Below, piece after piece: positions 1 through 7,274 of a DNA stretch of 7,838 nucleotides. Made by a program: the position numbers and the translations under genes. The notes beneath the pieces were generated by a model that saw only the letters and a program-made list of their open reading frames with translations, had not been told where the DNA came from and did no database searches. Position 1 is the stretch's first letter. Each line of letters begins with the position of its first letter. Source of the DNA: Microbacteriaceae bacterium (GTDB lineage: Bacteria; Actinomycetota; Actinomycetes; Actinomycetales; Microbacteriaceae); assembly GCA_026785785.1 (NCBI GenBank), contig JAJAZI010000153.1, positions 1-7,838 on the forward strand, in the 5' to 3' direction.

Positions 1-2165
<2,165 letters not shown>

Positions 2166-2170
2166 GTCTA

Positions 2171-2175
2171 CTCCT
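2171..2175 (-). promoter_or_regulatory. Ribosome binding site of lysC
   Basis: AGGAG followed by TAGAC and then the GTG start at 2165. This supports GTG as the start and shows lysC can be translated independently of recR. Confidence 0.75.
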
Positions 2176-2212
2176 GAGGGTGTGGTGCGTGGTCCGAATG
2201 AATCAAGGTTCG

Positions 2213-2218
2213 ATTCTA
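2213..2218 (-). promoter_or_regulatory. Candidate -10 box for lysC-asd
   Basis: TAGAAT, one base from the consensus TATAAT, overlaps the recR stop codon. It would start a transcript near 2206 with a leader of about 40 nt before lysC. No recognisable -35 lies 16-18 bp upstream (AAGGAC at a 17-bp spacer), so this is tentative. If real, lysC-asd could be transcribed separately from dnaX-recR. The remaining 50-nt gap also holds a weak 5-bp inverted repeat, GAATC/GATTC at 2200-2216. Confidence 0.3.
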
Positions 2219-2815
2219 GTGTTCGACGACGCGGCGTCCTTCGAACGCTCGGCCGAGCGTTACCTCGTCGGCATACTCGAGGTCTCCGCCCACCGGAAGG
2301 CCGGAGGCGAGCCGCGTGACCCTCAGCCCCAGGTGCATGAGCAACCTCGACAGGTAGGTCGCTGTGGCCTCACCCTCGAGGTTCGGGTCGGTGGCGATGA
2401 TCACCTCGGTGACGGTTCCGTCGGCGAGGCGGGTCATGAGCTGCTTGATGCGCAGGTCGTCGGGGCCGATGCCGTCGATCGGCGAGATCGCGCCGCCGAG
2501 CACGTGGTACAGACCGCGGAACTCGCGGGTGCGCTCGATCGCCACCACGTCCTTGGCCTCCTCGACCACGCAGACCGTGGCCGGCGACCGGCGGGGATCG
2601 CGGCAGATGCCGCATGTCTCCTGCTCGGTGACGTTGCCGCAGATGGCGCAGAACCGCACCTTCTCCTTGACCTCCATGAGGATCTCGGCGAGGCGGGTGA
2701 CGTCGAACGTCTCGGTCTGCAGAATGTGGAACGCGATGCGCTGCGCCGACTTGGGGCCGACTCCCGGCAGCCTGCCGAGCTCGTCAATCAGTTCCTGGAC
2801 GATGCCTTCATACAT
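2216..2815 (-). CDS. recR: Recombination mediator protein RecR
   Basis: Works with RecO, and RecF at gaps, to load RecA on single-stranded DNA during recombinational repair. At 199 residues it matches the usual RecR length. It has a helix-hairpin-helix with [11 protein letters not shown] (16-26), a four-cysteine zinc site (Cys56, Cys59, Cys68, Cys71), a Toprim domain beginning VVEEAKD (83-89) with Glu85, the DPNLEGE motif (143-149), and the conserved C-terminal run [12 protein letters not shown] (172-183). The ATG at 2815 lies only 3 nt beyond the dnaX stop and lacks a strong Shine-Dalgarno, so translational coupling to dnaX is likely. dnaX-recR adjacency is common across bacteria. No oddities seen. 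Confidence 0.98.
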   Translation of the reverse strand: MYEGIVQELIDELGRLPGVGPKSAQRIAFHILQTETFDVTRLAEILMEVKEKVRFCAICGNVTEQETCGICRDPRRSPATVCVVEEAKDVVAIERTREFRGLYHVLGGAISPIDGIGPDDLRIKQLMTRLADGTVTEVIIATDPNLEGEATATYLSRLLMHLGLRVTRLASGLPVGGDLEYADEVTLGRAFEGRRVVEH

Positions 2816-2818
2816 GAA

Positions 2819-5320
2819 CTAGTCGATTCTCGGGGTGACGCGGGGCGCGACGGCTTGCTCCTCGATGAAGCTGGCACCGAGAATCTCCCGCACGACCGAC
2901 TCTCCGTAGCGCGACTTGTCCATCGTCGCCGGACGCGCGCCGGGCCTAGCCGGTGCCGATGCTGGGGGCTGAGCCTGTTGGGTGGCCAGGTTGCGGGCGG
3001 TCGGCTGCGCCTGCTGGGGCCGCTGCGTGCCCTGCGGCTGGCTGGAACCGACGATCGGCGACGAGTAATCGGGCTCGTATTCGGGCTCCGGCTCGCGGTC
3101 AGCCTCCTCGACGGGCTCGAAGTCGGGCGGGTTGCCGTCCATCGATACGGGTCGTGTCGGCGCCCGGGTCGGGGCGGGCTGGGCAGACTGCTCGGAGTGC
3201 TCGGAAGGCTGGGCCGCGGGCGGCGCGGCGGGCGGCGATGGCCGCTCGGCTGCGCGGGCGTTCGCGGGGCTATCGATCGGTGCGGAGTCCGGAACGGCGA
3301 CCGTCGCCCACGTCGTCGTCGGCTGTGCCTTCGCGGTGGGCGCCTTCGCGGTGGGCGCCTTCGCCGAGGGCGCCTTCGCCGAGCCTGCCTTGGCCGCGGT
3401 GGACCGGGGCGGGCTCGACTGGGGCGGGCTCGACTGTGGCGGGCTCGACTGTGGCGGGACCTGCCGGGCGGGGCTGGGCTGGGCGGGGCTGGGCGGGGCG
3501 GGGCTGGGCTGGGCTGGCTCGGCGGGGCTGGACTGCGTTGGGCCCCGCTCGGCTGTGCCGGACTGCGCGGGCGCTGCAATCGCCGGGTCGGTCGACTCCG
3601 GTGCGGCGGGCGCGCTGACGAGTGCGCTGACGGACGCGGCGAGTGCCGCCGGGGCGGACTTCGCGTGCGCGGCAGCATCCACCCTCGCCACGAACTTGAC
3701 GCGGATGCCGAGCACCTCGACGATCGCGCGGCGCAGGAACTCGCTCACGCCCTGTCCGACGCCCTGCTGCTGCTTGAAGCTGGCGACGTCGTTCTCGCTC
3801 AGGAAGGAGAGCACCAGAACGTCGTCTCTGAGTTCAACTACGTGGGTATTGAAGACGACCATCCAGGCTGTGCGCTTGGCCTTCTGCACGGCGTCGAGGA
3901 TCTCGGGCCAGGCGTCCTTGACCTGTCCGAGGGTGACGGGTGCGGCTGGCTGTGGCGCGGCGGCGGGCACGGCAACGGCGGCGGGCGGTTGCACGGCGAG
4001 GGGTGCAGGCTGCTCGGCGGTTGAGGCGGCTGACGGTGCGGCGGCCGGGGCGGCATAGGCAGTTGTGACGGCCGTCGTCGGCGCCGCCACCGGCTGCGCC
4101 GTCGCACGGACTGCGGGAGAGCCGGGCATCTCGACCCCGGCATCCGTTTCGACGCCGACACGGCGCTCGAGGCGCTCGACCCGGGCCAGCGCGCCGCGAT
4201 TGGTCGCGTCGCTCGCGGGGATCAGCACCCGAGCGATCATGAGTTCCAGGTGCAGCCGGGGCGAGGTGGCTCCGGTCATCTCGGTCAGTGCGGCGTTAAC
4301 GACGTCGGCGGCGCGGCTGAGCTCAGTGGTGCCGAACATCTGCGCCTGCTGGGCCATGTGGTCGAGTTCGTCCGGGGGGATGCCGCGTAGCACGGCCGCC
4401 GCGCCCTCGTTCGACCCGGAGTAGGCGCTCACGATGATCAGGTCGCGCAGGCGCTCGAGCAGGTCCTCGACGAAGCGGCGCGGGTCCTGGCCGGTCTGGA
4501 TCACGCGGTCGACGGCGCCGAAGGCCGACGAGGCGTTGCGTTCCCCGAGCGCATCGACGACGTCACTCAGCAGCGCGCCATGGGTGTAGCCGAGCAGGGC
4601 GACGGCGCGCTCGTACTGCACGCTCGAACCCTCGGAGCCGGCGATGAGCTGGTCGAGTAGCGACAGCGTGTCCCGCACGCTTCCCCCGCCGGCGCGCACG
4701 ACGAGCGGCAGCACGCCGGGCTCGACGGCGACATTCTCGCTCTCGCTGAGCTGGTGCACGTATTCGAGCATCTGCGCGGGAGGCACGAGCCGGAACGGGT
4801 AATGATGGGTGCGCGATCGGATCGTCCCGATGACCTTGTCCGGCTCGGTCGTCGCAAAGATGAATTTCACGTGCTCCGGCGGCTCCTCGACGATCTTGAG
4901 CAGCGCGTTGAACCCGCCCGAGGTCACCATGTGCGCCTCGTCGAGGATGAAGATCTTATAGCGGTCGCGGGACGGGGCGAAGATCGCGCGTTCGCGAAGG
5001 TCGCGGGCGTCGTCGACCCCACCGTGGCTCGCGGCGTCGATCTCGACCACGTCCATCGATCCGGAGCCGTCGCGGCTCAGCTCGACGCAGCTCGGGCAGA
5101 CTCCGCACGGGGTGTCGGTCGGGCCCTCGACGCAGTTGAGGCAGCGGGCGAGGATGCGCGCGGAGGTGGTCTTTCCGCATCCGCGGGGCCCACTGAACAG
5201 GTAGGCGTGATTGACCCGGTCATTGCGCAGGGCAGTGCGCAGCGGATCGGTCACCTGAGACTGGCCGATGAGTTCGGCAAAGGTCTCCGGACGATACCGG
5301 CGGTAAAGAGCTGTGGCCAC
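2819..5320 (-). CDS. dnaX: DNA polymerase III subunit tau (clamp loader DnaX)
   Basis: ATPase of the clamp loader that places the beta sliding clamp on primed DNA and organises the replisome. The GTG start at 5320 gives 833 residues beginning with the conserved ALYRRYRPETF. Domain I has Walker A GPRGCGKTT (44-52), zinc-module cysteines (Cys63, Cys72, Cys75, Cys78, plus Cys60), Walker B ILDEAH (125-130), sensor 1 ATTEPDK (156-162), the arginine-finger segment written SRT rather than the usual SRC (169-171), and sensor-2 Arg216. The collar domain follows to about 370, then an Ala/Pro linker, a folded tau C-terminal-like domain (about 463-546), and about 250 low-complexity Pro/Ala/Ser/Gln residues. 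It closes with a conserved-looking segment around YGESVVREILGASF (805-818). No A-rich slippery site is visible, so a frameshifted gamma form is not supported. Confidence 0.97.
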   Translation of the reverse strand: MATALYRRYRPETFAELIGQSQVTDPLRTALRNDRVNHAYLFSGPRGCGKTTSARILARCLNCVEGPTDTPCGVCPSCVELSRDGSGSMDVVEIDAASHGGVDDARDLRERAIFAPSRDRYKIFILDEAHMVTSGGFNALLKIVEEPPEHVKFIFATTEPDKVIGTIRSRTHHYPFRLVPPAQMLEYVHQLSESENVAVEPGVLPLVVRAGGGSVRDTLSLLDQLIAGSEGSSVQYERAVALLGYTHGALLSDVVDALGERNASSAFGAVDRVIQTGQDPRRFVEDLLERLRDLIIVSAYSGSNEGAAAVLRGIPPDELDHMAQQAQMFGTTELSRAADVVNAALTEMTGATSPRLHLELMIARVLIPASDATNRGALARVERLERRVGVETDAGVEMPGSPAVRATAQPVAAPTTAVTTAYAAPAAAPSAASTAEQPAPLAVQPPAAVAVPAAAPQPAAPVTLGQVKDAWPEILDAVQKAKRTAWMVVFNTHVVELRDDVLVLSFLSENDVASFKQQQGVGQGVSEFLRRAIVEVLGIRVKFVARVDAAAHAKSAPAALAASVSALVSAPAAPESTDPAIAAPAQSGTAERGPTQSSPAEPAQPSPAPPSPAQPSPARQVPPQSSPPQSSPPQSSPPRSTAAKAGSAKAPSAKAPTAKAPTAKAQPTTTWATVAVPDSAPIDSPANARAAERPSPPAAPPAAQPSEHSEQSAQPAPTRAPTRPVSMDGNPPDFEPVEEADREPEPEYEPDYSSPIVGSSQPQGTQRPQQAQPTARNLATQQAQPPASAPARPGARPATMDKSRYGESVVREILGASFIEEQAVAPRVTPRID
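3320..3394 (-). repeat. 15-bp tandem repeat in dnaX tail (AKAPT units)
   Basis: Five units of 15 bp, with plus-strand core GGTGGGCGCCTTCGC. Two units are identical (3335-3349 and 3350-3364) and the flanking ones degenerate. On the coding strand they encode lysine-containing AKAPT/AKAPS/AKAGS repeats at residues 643-667 of DnaX. The period is a multiple of three, so copy-number change keeps the reading frame. Confidence 0.85.
3408..3452 (-). repeat. 15-bp tandem repeat in dnaX tail (PPQSS units)
   Basis: Three units of GGCGGGCTCGACTGT (plus-strand writing), differing only in the last two bases of the first unit, with a partial fourth. They encode PPQSS repeats at about residues 622-637 of DnaX. 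The array lies 13 bp from the AKAPT array, so the tail probably grew by slippage. Confidence 0.85.
3466..3513 (+). other. G-quadruplex-forming tract inside dnaX
   Basis: The plus strand, which is the template strand of dnaX, has ten consecutive runs of three or four G separated by loops of only one or two bases (C or CT). A further GGGG lies at 3524-3527. This far exceeds the usual G3-N1-7 criterion. The coding strand is correspondingly C-rich and encodes AQPSPAPPSPAQPSPAR (residues 603-619). Confidence 0.8.
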
Positions 5321-5326
5321 GCGTCC

Positions 5327-5332
5327 AGAGTA
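5327..5332 (-). promoter_or_regulatory. Candidate dnaX -10 box at leaderless distance
   Basis: TACTCT on the minus strand is followed by six bases (GGACGC) and then the GTG start at 5320. That spacing puts the transcription start on the first base of the start codon, as in actinobacterial leaderless mRNAs, and no Shine-Dalgarno is present between them. No good -35 was found, which is common for actinobacterial -10-driven promoters. Confidence 0.5.
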
Positions 5333-5344
5333 GTCGCGACCACT
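5329..5344. promoter_or_regulatory. Inverted repeat overlapping the dnaX promoter
   Basis: AGTAGTCGCGACCACT is a 16-bp inverted repeat with one mismatched pair, centred on the perfect 8-bp palindrome GTCGCGAC. It covers four bases of the candidate -10 box, so it is well placed to act as an operator. No binding protein is identified. Confidence 0.3.
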
Positions 5345-5490
5345 GGCACTGAACTGCGGCGGCGGAATAACGCGGGAAAGGCGCTGGTTCGAGTGGCGGC
5401 AGAGAAAGGTGCCGCTCCTACGCCGGTGAGCGAGGGCTCGGCCTGCGACCCCAGCCGCCCACCGCGCCCAATCCGCCGCTTCCAGTCGAG

Positions 5491-5597
5491 CGCATCCGCC
5501 GCACGCCCTCCCCGCGGCACGCCACGCGCCCACCGCATCCACCGCCCGCCTCCCGTCGGTATGTTGAAGCGTCCCAGCGCATCCACCGCCCGCCTCC
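5491..5597. repeat. Imperfect 43-44-bp repeat units
   Basis: CGCATCCACCGCCCGCCTCC occurs identically at 5534-5553 and 5578-5597, and a diverged version (CGCATCCGCCGCACGCCCTC) starts at 5491. The starts are spaced 43 and 44 bp. The sequence between the shared blocks is poorly conserved. Confidence 0.6.
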
Positions 5598-5625
5598 GCC
5601 CGCCTGCCCGCGCCGCACCGCACGC

Positions 5626-5706
5626 CTGCCCGCACCCACACGTCCGTCTGCCCGCACCCGCACGCGCACCCGCTCCGCCACGCCGGCACGCCGCCACGCC
5701 GGCACG
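5626..5706. repeat. Short direct repeats in dnaX upstream spacer
   Basis: CTGCCCGCACCC occurs at 5626-5637 and 5648-5659. GCCACGCCGGCACG occurs at 5677-5690 and 5693-5706. Both are embedded in a C-rich stretch almost free of T on the plus strand. Confidence 0.7.
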
Positions 5707-5719
5707 AGCCGCACCTAAC

Positions 5720-5741
5720 GCAGGAGAATCTGCGACACGCC
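5720..5741 (+). repeat. 22-bp dispersed element, left copy
   Basis: It begins GCAGGAGAATCTGCGAC and matches 19 of 22 positions with the right copy at 6914-6935 in the same orientation. The first 14 bases form a small inverted repeat, GCAG-GAGAAT-CTGC. The two copies bracket the DUF559 gene. Confidence 0.55.
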
Positions 5742-5888
5742 CGGTCCGAACGCCACGATTTTCGGGGAGTCTGACGAAACTCCTCGATTACGTCATGCGG
5801 CGACCTGCGCGCCACCATTCGCCGAGACATGCCCGCAAAATTCAGGGGATTCCCACCCCGAGCGCCAACGGCTACTCCTCCTCGTCGA

Positions 5889-5906
5889 GATCTGTCGTTC
5901 CAGATC
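5889..5906. promoter_or_regulatory. Palindrome upstream of the DUF559 gene
   Basis: GATCTG-TCGTTC-CAGATC is a perfect 6-bp inverted repeat with a 6-bp spacer, ending 54 bp before the ATG at 5961. AbiEi-type antitoxins are known to autorepress by binding inverted repeats near their promoters, so this is a plausible operator, but the link is inference only. Confidence 0.3.
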
Positions 5907-5960
5907 CCCAGATGCGTGCGCCGCCGCCCTCCAACTCCACCCCGCGGTCACGCTCGGGGT

Positions 5961-6833
5961 ATGACGGATGTTCTCTGCAGGCTTGGACACGTCGCGAGCC
6001 ATCAGTCCCTGACCTCCCGAGGAGTCACACCGGGACAGCTGCGACGGGCCGTGGCAACAGGACGGATTCAGCGGCTTCGCCGCGGCGTCTACGGATGCGG
6101 ACACCTCGACGAGCAGATCGCTCGGGCCGCCACGATCGGCGGTGCGCTCACCTGTGTGTCGGTGCTGCGCTCCCACGGCGTGTGGGCCGGCCACTGTCTG
6201 CGCCTGCACCTTCAGCTGCCGCCCACCTCGTCCGCGCCGCCGGATGCGAGCGCGCGCTTCCACTGGGCGCTGCCACGCTTCGGCCTTCGAAGCCCATGGG
6301 AGGCAACGCCGTTGCAGTCGCTTTCGCAGGCGCTGCACTGTCTGGACGAGGAGAACGCGATTGCGGCGATGGAGTCCGCGATCCGGACTGGATTTCTTCG
6401 ACCCGAGCAGATCAGGCAGCTCGCGGTCAACGCTCCGCGGAGGCTGCAGGACGGCATCCGGCGCATGGTCAACAACAGCGGGTCGGGCAACGAGACGATC
6501 GTTCGACTGCGACTTGAACGCGCGGGGTTCACCGTGGTCGCGCAGGGCCGCGTGCCCGGCATGGGCCACCAGGACCTCGTCGTCGACGACTGCGTCGGAC
6601 TCGATGTCGACGGCAGAGCCTGGCACGAGGGGAACGACCAGTTCGCCACGGACCGGGACCGCGACGTGCAGGCTGAGGGGTTGGGGCGCCATTCGCTGCG
6701 CATTCGCACCGCACACATCTTCACGACCTGGCCGCACACTCTCGCGGTAATCGAGCGGGCCGTGGCGGATGCTCGACAGGACCGCGAGCGACGTCGCGGG
6801 CGAGTGCTCGTCGAGTTCGGTGATCCGTTCTAG
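5961..6833 (+). CDS. AbiEi-antitoxin-like / DUF559 domain protein
   Basis: A 290-residue protein of a family frequent in actinobacteria and often annotated as DUF559 or AbiEi-family antitoxin-domain protein; its function is not established. Residues about 5-48 resemble the AbiEi winged helix (SLTSRGVTPGQLRRAV, then GRIQRLRRGVYG). The middle (50-165) is less recognisable. Residues about 174-270 fit DUF559, a Vsr-like nuclease fold, with Glu178 in SGNETIVRLRLERAGF, Asp205, the DVDGRAWH motif (215-222) and DRDRD (231-235). A DNA-binding or nuclease role is inferred. The frame is open upstream to 5829, but those 44 residues are Pro/Arg-rich, so the ATG at 5961 was preferred; no clear Shine-Dalgarno supports it. 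No toxin gene lies beside it. It stands alone between dnaX and ffs, with repeats on both sides. Confidence 0.85.
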   Translation: MTDVLCRLGHVASHQSLTSRGVTPGQLRRAVATGRIQRLRRGVYGCGHLDEQIARAATIGGALTCVSVLRSHGVWAGHCLRLHLQLPPTSSAPPDASARFHWALPRFGLRSPWEATPLQSLSQALHCLDEENAIAAMESAIRTGFLRPEQIRQLAVNAPRRLQDGIRRMVNNSGSGNETIVRLRLERAGFTVVAQGRVPGMGHQDLVVDDCVGLDVDGRAWHEGNDQFATDRDRDVQAEGLGRHSLRIRTAHIFTTWPHTLAVIERAVADARQDRERRRGRVLVEFGDPF

Positions 6834-6865
6834 GACGCGCTTCAGTGACGCAACGCGGCACGACG

Positions 6866-6890
6866 CAACGCAACGCAACGCAACGCAACG
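6866..6890. repeat. CAACG pentamer array
   Basis: Five perfect tandem CAACG units, with interrupted copies before (6851-6855) and an imperfect continuation after (CAACAACG, 6891-6898). This is a typical slippage-prone simple repeat and begins 32 bp after the DUF559 stop codon. Confidence 0.9.
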
Positions 6891-6913
6891 CAACAACGCG
6901 ACACAACCGCAAG

Positions 6914-6935
6914 GCAGGAGAAATTGCGACTCGCC
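6914..6935 (+). repeat. 22-bp dispersed element, right copy
   Basis: It begins GCAGGAGAAATTGCGAC and differs from the left copy (5720-5741) at three positions. GCAG can still pair with TTGC through one G-T pair, so the small hairpin survives. Confidence 0.55.
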
Positions 6936-6952
6936 GCGCAAACTCTGCAATC

Positions 6953-6990
6953 AAGGAGGCATGGCGCCGAATCTCCTCCGTTAGTGGAGG
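6953..6990 (+). other. Competing GGAGG/CCTCC hairpins with a 7-codon frame
   Basis: AAGGAGG (6953-6959), a near-perfect anti-16S match, lies one base before ATG (6961) of a seven-codon frame ending TAG at 6984. CCTCC at 6975-6979 can pair either with that GGAGG or with GGAGG at 6986-6990 (loop GTTAGT). The spacing to the ATG is too short for good initiation, so translation is doubtful. What is seen is only the set of mutually exclusive stems. Confidence 0.35.
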
Positions 6991-7000
6991 CCTGGCGGTC

Positions 7001-7045
7001 GGTGCGGCATCAGACGGTGCGGCATCAGGCGGTGCGGCATCAGGC
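7001..7045. repeat. 15-bp tandem repeat
   Basis: Three units of GGTGCGGCATCAGGC; the second and third are identical and the first differs at one base (A for G at position 14). It is followed by degenerate GGCAC units to about 7055. Confidence 0.9.
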
Positions 7046-7072
7046 GGCACGGCACGGCCCCGCACGGGCCCT

Positions 7073-7142
7073 CATCGCACCGCACTGCGCAAATCCTCGC
7101 GATCGCATCGCACCGCACCGCACCGCCCAAGTCCTCGCGCGA
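7073..7142. repeat. CGCAC-rich direct repeat, about 33-bp period
   Basis: CATCGCACCGCAC starts at 7073 and again at 7106, each followed by a variable CGCAC stretch and then AAATCCTCGCG or AAGTCCTCGCG. The copies differ mainly by extra CACCG pentamers. The CTCGCG block recurs a third time in the ffs 3' stem at 7161-7166. Confidence 0.65.
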
Positions 7143-7146
7143 CGGT

Positions 7147-7166
7147 AAAAGAAAAGACCCCTCGCG
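7147..7166 (-). terminator. Terminator formed by the ffs closing stem and U-tract
   Basis: The 3' arm of the 4.5S closing stem (7156-7166) is followed on the minus strand by TTTTCTTTT (7155-7147). This is the usual way small SRP RNAs end: the RNA's own stem plus the U-run acts as intrinsic terminator. Confidence 0.65.
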
Positions 7167-7243
7167 CACCCGCCAGAGCCCGGTTACCCTTGCTACGTTT
7201 CCGTCCTGGGGGAGTTGGCCTGGATGGCGCCACGCGAGGAGCC
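7151..7243 (-). ncRNA. ffs: 4.5S signal recognition particle RNA
   Basis: RNA of the signal recognition particle, which with the Ffh protein targets nascent membrane proteins to FtsY and the translocon. On the minus strand the helix-8 core reads CAGG-ACG-GAAA-CGT-AGCA (7208 to 7191): the conserved CAGG/AGCA symmetric loop, a 3-bp stem and a GNRA tetraloop. The ends close with an 11-bp stem, GGCTCCTCGCG (7243-7233) against CGCGAGGGGTC (7166-7156), including two G-U pairs, and then run into a U-rich tail. The size of about 92 nt suits the actinobacterial 4.5S type, which lacks the Alu domain. The ends are inferred from the stem and from the -10 box at 7251-7256. It reads towards dnaX but is 1.8 kb from it. 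Confidence 0.92.
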
Positions 7244-7250
7244 GTCGTCC

Positions 7251-7256
7251 AGTTTA
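7251..7256 (-). promoter_or_regulatory. Candidate ffs -10 box
   Basis: TAAACT on the minus strand, seven bases before the G at 7243 that begins the closing stem. The corresponding -35 would fall at about 7274-7280, inside the divergent gene's first codons, and is weak there. Confidence 0.5.
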
Positions 7257-7262
7257 GCCGCC

Positions 7263-7268
7263 TACGGT
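7263..7268 (+). promoter_or_regulatory. Candidate leaderless -10 box of the SDR gene
   Basis: TACGGT is followed by six bases (GGAGCG) and then ATG at 7275, putting transcription start on the A of ATG. GGAG at 7269-7272 is only two bases from the ATG, too close for a normal Shine-Dalgarno, so a leaderless reading is preferred but not certain. Confidence 0.4.
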
Positions 7269-7274
7269 GGAGCG

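Larger units (their letters stand above)
5345..5960. other. GC-rich spacer between dnaX and the DUF559 gene
   Basis: I see no convincing gene in this 616-bp divergent spacer. It contains a 6-bp hairpin (GCGGCA/TGCCGC, 5396-5415), a run of imperfect 43-44-bp units (5491-5597), short CGCAC/CCGCC-rich direct repeats (5600-5706), a 22-bp element related to one at 6914 (5720-5741), a 7-bp hairpin with one G-T pair (5764-5785), and a GATCTG/CAGATC palindrome (5889-5906). Open frames here give only Pro/Arg/Ala- or Gly/Arg-rich low-complexity peptides. Confidence 0.6.
6834..7150. other. Repeat-dense spacer between DUF559 gene and ffs
   Basis: This 317-bp stretch has no credible gene. It holds a CAACG pentamer array, the right copy of a 22-bp element, competing GGAGG/CCTCC hairpins, a three-unit 15-bp array, and a CGCAC-rich direct repeat of about 33-bp period ending next to the ffs terminator. 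No terminator for the DUF559 gene is evident. Confidence 0.7.

Noticed and set aside
2180..4024. 614-codon plus-strand open frame opposite recR and dnaX
   Set aside because: Antisense shadow in high-GC DNA; the product is Arg/Gly/Leu low complexity, while the minus-strand frames carry clear RecR and DnaX motifs.
2819..5320. Programmed frameshift making a short gamma form of DnaX
   Set aside because: No A AAA AAG-type slippery heptamer or A-run exists in this gene; the C-rich repeat tract keeps frame in multiples of three.
5380..5420. tRNA-like GGTTCGAGT motif
   Set aside because: The flanking bases do not form a T-stem, and no acceptor or anticodon stem can be drawn; likewise no other tRNA was found.
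5764..5785. Intrinsic terminator at the GGGGAGT/ACTCCTC hairpin
   Set aside because: No T-run follows the stem on either strand and no gene ends nearby.
5321..5830. 170-codon N-terminal extension of dnaX from an ATG at 5830
   Set aside because: The extension is Gly/Arg/Ala-rich low complexity in the repeat spacer; conserved DnaX sequence begins exactly at the GTG at 5320, which also has a matching -10 box.
5829..5960. 44-residue extension of the DUF559 protein
   Set aside because: Pro/Arg-rich with no family match, and it would cover the palindrome at 5889; the winged-helix domain begins just after the ATG at 5961.
4754..6517. 587-codon plus-strand frame spanning the dnaX start and spacer
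   Set aside because: It runs through dnaX antisense, repeat spacer and the wrong frame of the DUF559 gene; there is no domain and composition is Pro/Arg/Ala rich.
5793..6950. 385-codon minus-strand frame over the DUF559 gene
   Set aside because: Antisense shadow ending in the CAACG array, where it reads repetitive low-complexity peptide; the plus-strand frame shows AbiEi and DUF559 motifs.
7001..7142. CRISPR array
   Set aside because: Units are contiguous 15-bp or compound repeats without unique spacers of uniform length, and no cas gene is near.
5345..7150. Insertion sequence or transposon
   Set aside because: No transposase or integrase motif and no terminal inverted repeats were found; the flanking 22-bp copies are direct and imperfect.
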